In this document: one piece after another, positions 1 through 8,520 of the stretch
Layout of the letters: the number at the start of each line of letters is the position of its first letter
How positions within the stretch are numbered: position 1 is the first letter of the stretch
Source: a bacterium
GTDB taxonomy: Bacteria > Zhuqueibacterota > QNDG01 > JAFGCO01
Assembly (NCBI GenBank): GCA_016932575.1
Contig: JAFGCO010000054.1
Span: 1 to 9,637 of the forward strand
DNA: 9,637 bases
Direction: 5' to 3'
Position numbers and translations under genes: made by a program
The notes under the pieces: generated by a model
Database searches by the model: none
Seen by the model: only the letters and a program-made list of their open reading frames with translations
Told to the model about the DNA's origin: nothing

Positions 1-2286
1 ATATTCGAGTACGGATAAACCTTCCCGGAAATTAGCAGTAATAGGTGATTCAATAATTTCACCTGTACCGCCTGTCAATTTCTTTTGAGGTTTTGCCATC
101 AGTCCACGCATTCCTGCCAGCTGCCGAATCTGCTCTTTACTGCCTCTGGCGCCAGAATCAGCCATCATATACACTGGATTAAATCCGTCATTTTGTTTTC
201 GAAGTCGTTCGAAAAGACTTTCAGCCACCTGGTTTGTGGTTCTTGTCCAAACATCAATGACTTTATTATATCGTTCACCATCAGTAATAATGCCTTTTTC
301 ATACAGACTGCGTATACGTTCAACTTCAGACATGGACTTTTCTACCAGTGCTTCTTTTTCTTCCGGGATAATCGCATCATCAATACCAATGGTCATGCCC
401 GCTGTCATTGCATGGTTAAAACCCAGCTCCTTGAGCTGATCTAAGAACACAACTGTACGCTGATTTCCGCAAACACTATAGGATTGTGCAATAATTTCTT
501 CGATTCTTCTCTTTGTTAAAAGTTCGTTGATAAAACCCAATTGATCGGGAACCACCTCATTAAAAAGTACGCGGCCTGTGGTTGTATCAACGAGATTATC
601 TTCGATACGTACCTTAATCCGCGCGTGAAGATCAATCTGATCGTCATTATACGCAATGATTACCTCATCTTTATCAGCGAACATCATTCCTTCACCACGG
701 CTGCCCTTTCTCGCCTTGGTCAGATAATAGCAGCCCAGCACAATATCCTGACTGGGAATTGCCAGAGGACGACCATTGGCCGGGGAAAGAATATTATGAC
801 TGGATAACATCAGTATTTTTGCCTCTAATTGGGCCTCAAGAGACAGTGGCACATGAACAGCCATTTGGTCACCGTCAAAATCTGCATTAAATGCAGCACA
901 TACCAAAGGATGAATGGAGATCGCCTTGCCTTCTACAAGAGTCGGCTGAAATGCTTGGATGCCCAATCGATGCAATGTGGGCGCCCGGTTCAGCATGACC
1001 GGATGATCCTCTATGATTTCTTCCAGAATATCCCAGACCTCATCCCCCCGTTTCTCCACCAATTTCTTAGCGGACTTTACAGTCTTGACAATGCCGCGCT
1101 GTACCAGTTGTCGAATCACAAATGGCTTGAATAATTCCAGCGCCATCTCTTTTGGTAATCCGCATTCGTCCATATTTAATTCAGGTCCAACAACAATAAC
1201 AGACCGGCCGGAATAATCGATACGTTTTCCAAGCAGATTCTGACGAAAACGGCCCTGTTTTCCGCGCAGCATATCAGAAAGTGATTTAAGTGGTCGGTTG
1301 CCTTCCCCTCGGACAGCTGCACGTCGTTTGCCATTATTGAAAAGAGAATCCACAGCTTCTTGGAGCATGCGCTTTTCATTACGCAAAATAACTTCGGGAG
1401 CACGTATCTCTAAAAGTTTCTTTAGTCGATTGTTTCGTATAATCACGCGCCGATAAAGGTCATTCAAATCAGACGTGGCAAAACGCCCGCCTTCCAAAGG
1501 AACCAACGGTCGTAATTCCGGAGGAATCACGGGAATAACGCCCATAACCATCCACTCAGGTTTATTGGGTTTTCCGCTTTCTGTTTTTCTGAACGACTCG
1601 ACTACCTGCAACCGCTTCAGAGCATCTCGTTTTCTCTGCACTGAAGATTCATCTTTCACTTGAATCCTAAGTTCTTTGGCCAATTTATCGATTTCAACGT
1701 GCTGTAACAATTTTTTAATGGCCAGACCTCCCATGGAGGCTTCAAAAGTCTTCTCATTTTCATCATCATCATAGCTGTCAGATTCACGAAATTCACTAAC
1801 CGCCTCGTAATATTCTTCCTCGCTGATCAACTGACCGCACCTGAATCCGGATTGACCCGGTTCGATAACCACATAGGACTCATAATAGATCACCCGTTCA
1901 AGCTCACTGATAGAAAGATTGAGAATATACCCGATCTTGCTGGGCACTGAACGAAAATACCATATATGAACAACAGGCACTGCCAATGTGATATGACCCA
2001 TTCGCTCCCGCCGCACTGATTTTGTGGTAACTTCCACACCGCATCGGTCACAAATAATACCTTTATATCGGATCCTTTTATATTTGCCGCAGTGACATTC
2101 ATAATCCTTGACAGGCCCAAAAATTTTCTCACAGAACAGGCCATCTTTTTCCGGCTTGTAGGACCGATAATTAATGGTTTCCGGTTTTGTCACTTCTCCC
2201 CGACTCCAGCTTAAAATTGTATCCGGAGAAGCCAGGTTCAGTGCAAAAGCGGAAAAATCTCTATTTTCAGGAGCGCTAATAGCCAA
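1..2286 (-). CDS. rpoC: DNA-directed RNA polymerase subunit beta' (5' part, cut by window edge)
   Basis: Largest subunit of core RNA polymerase, carrying the catalytic magnesium site. The window holds the first 762 codons, roughly half of a normal beta' of about 1400 residues, and the frame is open at the left edge. Visible landmarks are the N-terminal zinc site (Cys64, Cys66, Cys79, Cys82 after FGPVKDYE), the clamp/switch segment [18 protein letters not shown] with Asp357, and the invariant NADFDGD at 467-473, whose Asp469, Asp471 and Asp473 bind the catalytic Mg. MADSGARGS and [14 protein letters not shown] follow, so the cut falls just before the bridge helix and trigger loop. An acidic patch sits near 173-178. 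The start is TTG, with GGAG nine bases upstream; the next residues ([11 protein letters not shown]...LASP) align with family N-termini, and no in-frame ATG fits. Wording such as [18 protein letters not shown] resembles FCB-group proteins. It lies 147 bases after rpoB. Confidence 0.97.
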   Translation of the reverse strand, partial: MAISAPENRDFSAFALNLASPDTILSWSRGEVTKPETINYRSYKPEKDGLFCEKIFGPVKDYECHCGKYKRIRYKGIICDRCGVEVTTKSVRRERMGHITLAVPVVHIWYFRSVPSKIGYILNLSISELERVIYYESYVVIEPGQSGFRCGQLISEEEYYEAVSEFRESDSYDDDENEKTFEASMGGLAIKKLLQHVEIDKLAKELRIQVKDESSVQRKRDALKRLQVVESFRKTESGKPNKPEWMVMGVIPVIPPELRPLVPLEGGRFATSDLNDLYRRVIIRNNRLKKLLEIRAPEVILRNEKRMLQEAVDSLFNNGKRRAAVRGEGNRPLKSLSDMLRGKQGRFRQNLLGKRIDYSGRSVIVVGPELNMDECGLPKEMALELFKPFVIRQLVQRGIVKTVKSAKKLVEKRGDEVWDILEEIIEDHPVMLNRAPTLHRLGIQAFQPTLVEGKAISIHPLVCAAFNADFDGDQMAVHVPLSLEAQLEAKILMLSSHNILSPANGRPLAIPSQDIVLGCYYLTKARKGSRGEGMMFADKDEVIIAYNDDQIDLHARIKVRIEDNLVDTTTGRVLFNEVVPDQLGFINELLTKRRIEEIIAQSYSVCGNQRTVVFLDQLKELGFNHAMTAGMTIGIDDAIIPEEKEALVEKSMSEVERIRSLYEKGIITDGERYNKVIDVWTRTTNQVAESLFERLRKQNDGFNPVYMMADSGARGSKEQIRQLAGMRGLMAKPQKKLTGGTGEIIESPITANFREGLSVLEY

Positions 2287-2295
2287 AATAATTTA

Positions 2296-2299
2296 CTCC
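2296..2299 (-). promoter_or_regulatory. Ribosome binding site deciding the TTG start of rpoC
   Basis: GGAG lies nine bases before TTG GCT ATT. The only nearby ATG codons upstream (ATGGAGTAA, and the mini-ORF ATG at 2386) run into stops in other frames, so this site supports a TTG start for rpoC. Confidence 0.6.
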
Positions 2300-2350
2300 A
2301 TATTTATTGAATATCATGACTGTTTTTGAACTTTACGATCGATATTCCTG

Positions 2351-2386
2351 CTACAACTTGCCAATCAAACAAATATATTCGCACAT
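2351..2386 (-). CDS. Possible 11-codon mini-ORF between rpoB and rpoC
   Basis: ATG at 2386 opens a short frame, MCEYICLIGKL, ending in TAG. It is preceded at five bases by GGAGG within GGAGGTGA, the best Shine-Dalgarno match in the window and better than that of rpoB or rpoC. The frame is offset from rpoC and ends 64 bases before the rpoC start, so it is not an N-terminal extension of beta'. I recognise no homologue. If translated it could act as a leader peptide or a ribosome landing pad that influences rpoC translation. It could equally be an accidental ATG beside a structural element. The existence of a peptide is inference. Confidence 0.3.
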   Translation of the reverse strand: MCEYICLIGKL

Positions 2387-2406
2387 TGTCACCTCCCAAT
2401 GGTGCG
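2380..2406 (-). promoter_or_regulatory. Hairpin presenting a consensus Shine-Dalgarno loop in the rpoB-rpoC gap
   Basis: In the transcript, CGCAC-C-ATTG pairs with CAATGTGCG to give nine base pairs with one bulged C. The enclosed eight-base loop is GGAGGTGA, the exact complement of the usual 16S 3' end (TCACCTCC). The ATG of the mini-ORF lies in the 3' arm, so the start codon is paired while the ribosome-binding bases are displayed. The stem is not followed by a U run, so it is not an intrinsic terminator. It begins 27 bases after the rpoB stop. The structure is seen directly by base pairing; any regulatory role is inference. Confidence 0.55.
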
Positions 2407-2433
2407 TTTACGGGATCTTTTAATAACCTTTTC

Positions 2434-5400
2434 TTATCGAAGCTCGATGTCCAGTCCAAGCCCCATCAACTCCTTTAGCAACACATTAAAAGATTCCGGA
2501 ATACCGGGTTCAGGCAGACTTTCGCCTTTTACGATAGACTCATATGCCTTGGCTCTACCGCGAACATCATCAGATTTCACAGTTAATATTTCCTGTAATG
2601 TATTCGCTGCCCCATAAGCTTCCAGAGCCCAGACTTCCATTTCTCCGAATCGCTGACCTCCAAATTGAGCCTTGCCGCCAAGCGGTTGCTGAGTAATCAG
2701 CGAATAAGGGCCAATCGAGCGAGCGTGGATTTTGTCCTCGACCAGATGAGATAATTTCATAATATAAATGTAACCAACCGAAACGCGCTGATCGAACTTT
2801 CTCCCGGTGCGGCCGTCATAAAGCTCGCTCTTGCCATCTTCAGGAATACCGGCTTTTCTCATTTGCGCCTTGACCTCTCCTTCAGATGCCCCGTCAAAAA
2901 CAGGTGTTGCATATTTGCATCCCAACAGTTTTGCTGCCCAGCCCAAGTTGGTCTCCAATATCTGCCCCAGATTCATTCTGGAAGGAACACCAAGAGGATT
3001 CAAAACAATATCGACAGATGTGCCATCAGGCATATACGGCATATCTTCTACCGGTACAATCTTCGCCACCACACCTTTGTTGCCATGCCTTCCAGCCATC
3101 TTGTCACCCACAGACAACTTTCTTTTCCTGGCCACATAAACACGAACCAGCCTAACAATTCCCGGAGGCAGTTCATCACCGACAATTACCTTGTCTCGCT
3201 CACGTTTTAATTTTTCATCGAGCTCAACCAGCTTCTTGTGATAGTTCTCAAAAATTTTATCAATAGTATTTTTAAGGGATTCAGCCCCTTCAATCCAGGG
3301 GGTGGTTCTGTCCAACTCATCGAAATTCAGTTTTTCTATAACATTCTCACTGAATTTGGTGTTTTTTTGAACCACCACACGCTGTGATTCGATATCCCTG
3401 ACTGTGGCTGCTGTTTTGCCCTGAATCAGCGACTTGATTTTCTCATCTCTGAGAAGCCGTAACGCTTCCTTCTTTTGTCGGCCCTGATGATCAATCGCTT
3501 CCAGAACAGCCTTGTCTTGTTTCTTGGTTTTCGCATCCCGCCGTTTTAAAGAGAATATTTTTGTATCGATCACAATACCATTCATTCCGGGTGGTGCTTT
3601 CAGGGAAGCATCCTTAACGTCTCCGGCCTTGTCTCCAAAAATAGCTTTTAAAAGTTTTTCTTCGGGTGTAGGCTCGGTTTCTCCTTTGGGAGTTACTTTT
3701 CCGACGAGAATGTCACCGGCTTTCACTTCAGCCCCAATGCGAATAACACCATTATCTTCCAGATCTTTGGTGGCTTCTTCTGATACATTGGGAATTTCAC
3801 GGGTTAATTCTTCTTCACCCCGTTTTGTGTCCCGAACCTGCAACTCAAATTCTTCGATATGGACAGACGTATAGATGTCTTCCTGAACAACCCGTTCACT
3901 GATAACAATGGCGTCTTCGAAATTATATCCTCTCCATGGCAGAAATGCCACCAGTACATTTCTTCCCAAAGCAAGCTCGCCATTATTGGTTGCGCAACCA
4001 TCGGCGAGTATGGTTCCTTTCCTCACCTTGTCACCGACTGAAACCAGCGGTTTCTGATTAATCATGGTATCCTGATTGGTACGCAGAAATTTAGTCAACG
4101 GATAAGTCTCGCAGTCTTCTTCAATAAAATGAATAATATCATCTTTTTTCTTTTTCTTGTCTAATTGGATAACAATATGATCTCCGCAAACTTTTTCCAC
4201 GGTTCCATTGACATCCGACACCATCAATGCTCGAGAGTCTCTGGCTGCCTTTTGCTCCATGCCCGTTCCGACAAAAGGAGATTCCGGTTGCAGAAGCGGT
4301 ACCGCCTGTCGCTGCATATTCGATCCCATCAGAGCCCTGTTTGCATCATCATGTTCTAAAAATGGAATTAATGCTGCAGCTGCACTGACGATCTGATTCG
4401 GAGAGACATCCATATAGTGAACATCCTCGGGTTTTACCACCGGGAATTCACCTTTATATCTGGTTTTCACACGATCGTTCAAAAATTTACCATTTTTATC
4501 AATCGGTGCGTTCGCCTGGGCAATAATAAATTGTTCTTCTTCATCTGCACTGAGATATTCAATCTTATGCGTCGCCCGTCCTTTTTCAACCCGCCGATAA
4601 GGCGTTTCCAGAAATCCAAAATCATTGATACGCGCATACGTGGCAAGAGATGAGATCAAACCAATATTCGGTCCCTCTGGCGTTTCAATAGGGCAAAGCC
4701 GTCCATAATGTGTATAATGTACATCTCTTACTTCAAACCCTGCGCGCTCCCGTGTCAGCCCCCCCGGCCCCAGGGCTGAGAGCCTCCGCTTATGGGTCAA
4801 TTCTGCCAAGGGATTGGTCTGATCCATAAATTGAGAAAGCTGGCTGGTGCCAAAGAATGTATTAATTACAGACATCACGGTCCGGGCATTAACCAAATCC
4901 TGCGGCGCAATCCGGTCGCTGTCTCCGATATTCAGCCGCTCTTTGATTGTGCGAACCATACGGGAAAGCCCCACACTCATCTGAGCAGAAAGTTGCTCAC
5001 CGATAGTACGGACACGTCTGTTCCCCAAATGATCAATATCATCCGTGGTTTTCGCACCTGAACGAAGCGACAACATATACTTGATAATTGCTACGAAATC
5101 GTCGTTCGTCAATACGGTCATGTCCTCTGGGACATCCAGATTCAATCTTCGATTCATGCGATATCGGCCTACCCGTCCCAAATCGTAACGCTTGGGATTA
5201 AAAAACAGCCGGTCTATTAAACCACGAGCGGTTTCAAGATCCGGCGGATCACCGGAACGCAATTGCCGATAGATGGTTTCAATCGCATCTTTCTCAGACT
5301 GGACTGTGTCTTTCCGCAATGTATTGTTAATAACGTCGGAACCGATGACATGATCATCAGGGACCACAAACTTTAATTTGTCCACCTTCAAATCTTTCAA

Positions 5401-6213
5401 GCGGGCGATCAATGCTTCGGTAAGTTCACCGTCACGCTCGAGGACGACCTCTCCGGATTCTTCATCGACAATCCCCACTTCTTCCTGGCTGAAAAAGACT
5501 TTCCGGCCAATATAATCTCCGATTTTTTTGTCCTTCAGTGATACCTCTTCAATTAAATTGAAAAGCCGAAAAACCTCTTCGTCAGAAGAACATCCCAGAG
5601 CCCGAAGCAAGGTTGTCACTGGAAATTTTCGCCCCTGGTCCACATAAACATAAAGCACGTCATTGATATCCATCACGAATTCAAGCCATGAACCGCGAAA
5701 AGGGATAATCCGTGCTGAAAATGTTCTTGTCCCATTGGGAAATATTCTTTCATCAAAAAACACACCGGGAGAGCGATGAAGCTGGTTAACAATAATGCGT
5801 TCTGCACCATTGATAATAAATGTTCCCCGATCGGTCATATAAGGAAAATTTCCCAGATAGACAACTTGCTCAATCGTATCGACATAGTTGGTTTTTTCAC
5901 TGTAGGGATCCCGAACGGAGAGACGTAACTTGGCTTTTAACGGAACGGCATATGTCATGCCCCTTTGACGACATTCCTCAACCGTGTATTTCGGTTCATC
6001 AACACCATATTCCACGAATTCCAACAGATAATTTTCGCGGGAATCGCTGACCGGAAACAAGGATAAGAATGCTTCCTGCAGCCCCTGAACCTTACGCTTA
6101 TTGGCCGAAACGTCTCCCTGCAGAAAATCCCGGTAACTTTTAATTTGAATATCCAGCAAATCGGGGATTTCTCCAGCGGATTCTATTTTTGAGAAAGAGA
6201 TTCTTTTTTTCAT
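2434..6213 (-). CDS. rpoB: DNA-directed RNA polymerase subunit beta
   Basis: Second-largest core polymerase subunit, forming one side of the active cleft and the rifampicin pocket. The frame is complete, 1259 residues from ATG 6213, a normal size. Landmarks are the N-terminal protrusion ([15 protein letters not shown]), the lobe, the rifampicin region at about 455-481 ([27 protein letters not shown]), [15 protein letters not shown], and [10 protein letters not shown] with Lys1038 and Lys1046, matching the E. coli lysines 1065 and 1073. The C-terminal clamp part contains [26 protein letters not shown]. Residues equivalent to E. coli Gln513, Asp516, His526 and Ser531 are all present, so rifampicin sensitivity is predicted. 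The start is uncertain: TTG at 6225 lies ten bases after AAGGAG, whereas ATG 6213 has only a weak purine-rich GAGAG. The two differ by four residues. Sequence wording points to the FCB group. Confidence 0.97.
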   Translation of the reverse strand: MKKRISFSKIESAGEIPDLLDIQIKSYRDFLQGDVSANKRKVQGLQEAFLSLFPVSDSRENYLLEFVEYGVDEPKYTVEECRQRGMTYAVPLKAKLRLSVRDPYSEKTNYVDTIEQVVYLGNFPYMTDRGTFIINGAERIIVNQLHRSPGVFFDERIFPNGTRTFSARIIPFRGSWLEFVMDINDVLYVYVDQGRKFPVTTLLRALGCSSDEEVFRLFNLIEEVSLKDKKIGDYIGRKVFFSQEEVGIVDEESGEVVLERDGELTEALIARLKDLKVDKLKFVVPDDHVIGSDVINNTLRKDTVQSEKDAIETIYRQLRSGDPPDLETARGLIDRLFFNPKRYDLGRVGRYRMNRRLNLDVPEDMTVLTNDDFVAIIKYMLSLRSGAKTTDDIDHLGNRRVRTIGEQLSAQMSVGLSRMVRTIKERLNIGDSDRIAPQDLVNARTVMSVINTFFGTSQLSQFMDQTNPLAELTHKRRLSALGPGGLTRERAGFEVRDVHYTHYGRLCPIETPEGPNIGLISSLATYARINDFGFLETPYRRVEKGRATHKIEYLSADEEEQFIIAQANAPIDKNGKFLNDRVKTRYKGEFPVVKPEDVHYMDVSPNQIVSAAAALIPFLEHDDANRALMGSNMQRQAVPLLQPESPFVGTGMEQKAARDSRALMVSDVNGTVEKVCGDHIVIQLDKKKKKDDIIHFIEEDCETYPLTKFLRTNQDTMINQKPLVSVGDKVRKGTILADGCATNNGELALGRNVLVAFLPWRGYNFEDAIVISERVVQEDIYTSVHIEEFELQVRDTKRGEEELTREIPNVSEEATKDLEDNGVIRIGAEVKAGDILVGKVTPKGETEPTPEEKLLKAIFGDKAGDVKDASLKAPPGMNGIVIDTKIFSLKRRDAKTKKQDKAVLEAIDHQGRQKKEALRLLRDEKIKSLIQGKTAATVRDIESQRVVVQKNTKFSENVIEKLNFDELDRTTPWIEGAESLKNTIDKIFENYHKKLVELDEKLKRERDKVIVGDELPPGIVRLVRVYVARKRKLSVGDKMAGRHGNKGVVAKIVPVEDMPYMPDGTSVDIVLNPLGVPSRMNLGQILETNLGWAAKLLGCKYATPVFDGASEGEVKAQMRKAGIPEDGKSELYDGRTGRKFDQRVSVGYIYIMKLSHLVEDKIHARSIGPYSLITQQPLGGKAQFGGQRFGEMEVWALEAYGAANTLQEILTVKSDDVRGRAKAYESIVKGESLPEPGIPESFNVLLKELMGLGLDIELR

Positions 6214-6263
6214 TTCTCTCTTCAAGAGGATCGTACTCCTTGTCAAGTAAAGTTCGAATTAAT

Positions 6264-6686
6264 CTACTTTAACTCAACCGTTGCTCCGACTTCTTCAAGT
6301 TGCTTTTTAATGTCTTCAGCTTCATTCTTATTAGCGCCTTCTTTGACAGGGCTGGGAGCACCCTCAACCAAATCCTTGGCTTCTTTCAATCCCAATCCCG
6401 TAATGGACCTCACTACCTTGATGACTTGAATTTTTTGTCCTCCCACACTGGCAAGCACAACATCAAAATCAGTCTTTTCTTCTGCAGCCGCGGCTTCGGT
6501 AGCGCCGGCTGCTGCGCCAGGGGCTGCTGCAACCACAGGAGCTGCTGCTGTAACGCCAAACTCTTCTTCGAAGGCTTTGACCAGTTCTGCCAGTTCCATG
6601 ACAGTCATTTTTTTCACAGAATCCAATATAGTCGCAACATTTTTACTGACATCTTTTGCTTTCTCAGCAGTTTTTTCTTCAGCCAT
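6264..6686 (-). CDS. rplL: 50S ribosomal protein L7/L12 with extended N-terminus
   Basis: Multicopy stalk protein of the large subunit that recruits and stimulates translational GTPases such as EF-Tu and EF-G. It has 140 residues. The dimerising N-terminal helices (about 15-45, [19 protein letters not shown]) are followed by an Ala/Gly/Pro-rich hinge (about 46-68) and the globular C-terminal domain (about 70-140) with the conserved helix [12 protein letters not shown] at 97-108. Typical family members are about 120-130 residues. Here a charged Lys/Glu/Ala segment of about 13 residues precedes the dimerisation domain. The start is supported by AGGAG nine bases upstream, and Met27 and Met30 lie inside the conserved domain, so the extension is probably real. 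A 125-base gap separates it from rplJ and contains a candidate promoter. rpoB follows 50 bases downstream. Confidence 0.97.
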   Translation of the reverse strand: MAEEKTAEKAKDVSKNVATILDSVKKMTVMELAELVKAFEEEFGVTAAAPVVAAAPGAAAGATEAAAAEEKTDFDVVLASVGGQKIQVIKVVRSITGLGLKEAKDLVEGAPSPVKEGANKNEAEDIKKQLEEVGATVELK

Positions 6687-6727
6687 TCTAACAGTCTCCT
6701 ACATATAAATTAAACTTTTATCCCAAA

Positions 6728-6756
6728 ATTATCTTGATCAGCCATATCATTCTCAA
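6728..6756 (-). promoter_or_regulatory. Candidate sigma70-type promoter for rplL-rpoBC
   Basis: On the minus strand TTGAGA (6751-6756) and GATAAT (6728-6733) are separated by exactly 17 bases. Each hexamer matches the TTGACA/TATAAT consensus at five of six positions. Initiation would fall near 6720, giving a leader of about 34 bases before the rplL ATG. It lies in one of only two large gaps in the cluster, upstream of the one ribosomal protein needed in several copies per ribosome. The sequence match is direct; activity is inference. If the organism were a true Bacteroidetes, whose housekeeping promoters have a different consensus, the match would carry less weight. Confidence 0.45.
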
Positions 6757-6762
6757 TGATCA
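6735..6762. repeat. Paired TGATCA palindromes flanking the candidate promoter elements
   Basis: Two copies of the palindrome TGATCA occur at 6735-6740 and 6757-6762, 22 bases apart, or about two helical turns. In the transcribed direction one abuts the -35 hexamer and the other sits one base before the -10 hexamer. This is the geometry expected of an operator bound by a dimeric regulator on one face of the helix. Six-base palindromes also arise by chance, so this is a suggestion only. Confidence 0.3.
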
Positions 6763-6764
6763 GG
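6742..6764 (-). other. Imperfect stem-loop in the rplJ-rplL gap
   Basis: In the rplJ read-through transcript ATCATT pairs with AATGAT around a GAG loop, and an outer CC/GG pair lies beyond two mismatches. No U tract follows, so it does not look like an intrinsic terminator. It could be a processing or pausing site between rplJ and rplL, or a by-product of the overlapping TGATCA palindromes. A smaller stem, GACG-AAAT-CGTC at 6771-6782, lies just before it. Confidence 0.3.
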
Positions 6765-6811
6765 CTGCCCGACGATTTCGTCTCTATGGCTTATGGTCCT
6801 CATCTGTAAAA

Positions 6812-7330
6812 TCAGGATTCCTTTGATTTCTTTATAGCATCCAGTGTAAGCACAAATTTTTGCAGCAGCCCATTAAGACCACTGACCATCCCCTGCAGAG
6901 GACTGTTCAATCCCGTTACGATTTGGGCCAGCAGTTCATTTTTTGACGGCAGCGCAGCAATTCTGGCAACTTTGTCCGGTCCATAAAAAATGCCTTCAAA
7001 AATAGACATTTTAATCTCAGGTTTGTCATTTTCCTTCGCAAACTTGGTAATGACCCGGGCTGGAGCAGACGCATCATCATAGCTATAGGCAATCGCCGAT
7101 GGGCCATTAAAATACGCCTTCATTTCATCAAAACTGGTTTTCTCAGTGGCCCGTCTTGCCAATGTATTTTTGACAACTAAATATTCAACAGAAGATTCAC
7201 GGCACTTCTGGCGAAACGCATTCATTTTCTTGACATTCAAACCCTTAAAATCTGTCACAAAAACACCTTTTGCCTGATTAAGGATGTCAACAATTTCTTG
7301 TACGGCCGCTTCTTTTTCTGGTCTTATCAT
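6812..7330 (-). CDS. rplJ: 50S ribosomal protein L10
   Basis: Base of the ribosomal stalk: it binds 23S rRNA with L11 and carries the L7/L12 dimers. It has 172 residues, normal for the family. The N-terminal rRNA-binding domain is recognisable from KGVFVTDFKGLNVKKMNAFR (21-40) and the conserved EYLVVKNTLARRA segment (49-61). The C-terminal part from about 142 (SPLQGMVSGLNGLLQKFVLTLDAI) is the long amphipathic helix that docks L12 dimers. The start is an ATG preceded by AGGTG at eight bases. It follows rplA by 31 bases. In E. coli the L10-L12 complex represses its own translation through a leader before rplJ. Here there is no room for such a leader outside rplA, so any equivalent site would have to lie in the rplA coding sequence or not exist. 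Confidence 0.97.
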   Translation of the reverse strand: MIRPEKEAAVQEIVDILNQAKGVFVTDFKGLNVKKMNAFRQKCRESSVEYLVVKNTLARRATEKTSFDEMKAYFNGPSAIAYSYDDASAPARVITKFAKENDKPEIKMSIFEGIFYGPDKVARIAALPSKNELLAQIVTGLNSPLQGMVSGLNGLLQKFVLTLDAIKKSKES

Positions 7331-7361
7331 TCCTGTTCACCTGTATCCTTGATATCGAAAA

Positions 7362-8063
7362 TTAGTGTATGCCATCCAGCACAAGTGCTTTATCTAATGA
7401 AATACCCGGTCCCATGGTAGATGAGATAGAAATACTGCGTATATATTGACCCTTCAGAGCCGGTGGCTTTAAGCGCACTATCTGATCAATGAGTGTTTTA
7501 ATATTATCGACCAGTTGATTGGATTCGAACGTACTTTTACCCACAGTTGCATGGACATTTCCATGCCGATCCACACGAAATTCAATACGACCTGCCTTTA
7601 ATTGTTTTACCGCCTCCTTGACCTCAAAGGTGACCGTACCTGCTTTTGGATTGGGCATCAGTCCTTTTCTTCCTAAAAACCGACCGAGTTTTCCTACATC
7701 TTTCATAACATCGGGTGTGGCCACAATGGCATCGACTTCACACCATCCGGACTCTATTTTCTCAATATATTCCTCAAGACCGGCCATATCTGCTCCGGCT
7801 TCCTTGGCTTCTTTGTCTTTGGGAGCCTTGCAAAGCACCAGTACACGAACGGTCTTACCTGTACCATGGGGAAGCGTTACTGTCCCCCGGATCATCTGAT
7901 CCGCTTTCTTTGGATCTACACCAAGACGGACGGCAACATCCACTGACTCGGCAAATTTGGTGTTGGCCATTTCTTTTAAAAGTGCAACTCCGTCTTCAAG
8001 TGTGTACTGCTTGTCCTGCTGCAACTTTTCGAATGCTTTTTGAAATCGTTTGCTTCTTTTCAT
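7362..8063 (-). CDS. rplA: 50S ribosomal protein L1
   Basis: Large-subunit protein of the mobile L1 stalk at the E site, which helps release deacylated tRNA. It has 233 residues, the usual bacterial length. The two-domain fold is recognisable from the N-terminal KRFQKAFEKL and YTLEDGVALLKEMA segments, the family signature around residues 127-143 (GRFLGRKGLMPNPKAGTVT), and the C-terminal STMGPG motif at 215-220 that contacts rRNA. The start is ATG, eight bases after the rplK stop, with the GAGGGG ribosome binding site lying inside the last codons of rplK, so translation of the two genes is probably coupled. In many bacteria L1 represses an rplK-rplA message by binding an rRNA-like leader; I could not find such a leader in the 23 bases before rplK. 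Confidence 0.97.
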   Translation of the reverse strand: MKRSKRFQKAFEKLQQDKQYTLEDGVALLKEMANTKFAESVDVAVRLGVDPKKADQMIRGTVTLPHGTGKTVRVLVLCKAPKDKEAKEAGADMAGLEEYIEKIESGWCEVDAIVATPDVMKDVGKLGRFLGRKGLMPNPKAGTVTFEVKEAVKQLKAGRIEFRVDRHGNVHATVGKSTFESNQLVDNIKTLIDQIVRLKPPALKGQYIRSISISSTMGPGISLDKALVLDGIH

Positions 8064-8071
8064 GGATCAAT

Positions 8072-8497
8072 TTACCCCTCGACAACAATGCCCATGCTTC
8101 TGGCAGTTCCTTCAATAATTCGCATGGCCATCTCGATATCATTTGCATTGAGATCCGGCATTTTGGTTTCGGCAATTTCTTTAACCTGTGCCTTGGTTAC
8201 CTTACCGACCTTGTCTCGATTCGGTTCGCTGGATCCTTTTTCCAAATTGGCCGCCTTTTTCAATAACACGGCGGCCGGAGGTGTTTTAGTAATAAATGTA
8301 AACGAACGATCAGCATAGACCGTAATTACCACAGGAATAATCAATCCCTGTTTATCCTGAGTCTTGGCATTAAAAGCTTTGCAAAATTCCATAATGTTCA
8401 CACCATGCTGTCCAAGCGCAGGTCCAACCGGAGGTGATGGATTCGCCTGTCCGGCCTGAATTTGCAATTTGATCATGCCTATTACTTTCTTTGCCAT
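8072..8497 (-). CDS. rplK: 50S ribosomal protein L11
   Basis: Protein of the GTPase-associated centre at the stalk base; with its 23S rRNA site it forms the thiostrepton target and in proteobacteria is needed for RelA activation. It has 141 residues, standard length. The N-terminal domain contains the proline-rich segment around Pro20-Pro26 ([20 protein letters not shown]), the usual location of thiostrepton-resistance changes, and the residues look wild-type. The C-terminal rRNA-binding domain (about 72-141) includes [20 protein letters not shown]. The start is ATG with AGGGG about six bases upstream, 23 bases after the nusG stop. rplA follows within eight bases. Confidence 0.97.
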   Translation of the reverse strand: MAKKVIGMIKLQIQAGQANPSPPVGPALGQHGVNIMEFCKAFNAKTQDKQGLIIPVVITVYADRSFTFITKTPPAAVLLKKAANLEKGSSEPNRDKVGKVTKAQVKEIAETKMPDLNANDIEMAMRIIEGTARSMGIVVEG

Positions 8498-8520
8498 TTT
8501 TGCCCCTGCTACCTATAAAT

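Noticed and set aside
2287-2350. Promoter for rpoC in the rpoB-rpoC gap
   Set aside because: TTGATT/TTGGCA-like hexamers occur, but none has a convincing -10 at proper spacing.
2831-3874. Plus-strand open frames inside rpoB, including ones of 102, 115 and 120 codons
   Set aside because: They are antisense to highly conserved beta-subunit sequence, have no recognisable domains, and are the expected shadows of a long gene. The same holds for the plus-strand frames elsewhere.
2434-6246. RpoB start at TTG 6246
   Set aside because: This TTG precedes the AAGGAG site itself, so it has no usable ribosome binding site.
6218-6246. TTGACA at the rpoB start as a promoter -35
   Set aside because: It matches the consensus, but no -10-like hexamer follows at 16-18 bases (GAAGAG is found there).
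8498-8520. L1-binding regulatory leader before rplK
   Set aside because: The gap is only 23 bases and shows a ribosome binding site but no stem resembling the 23S L1 site.
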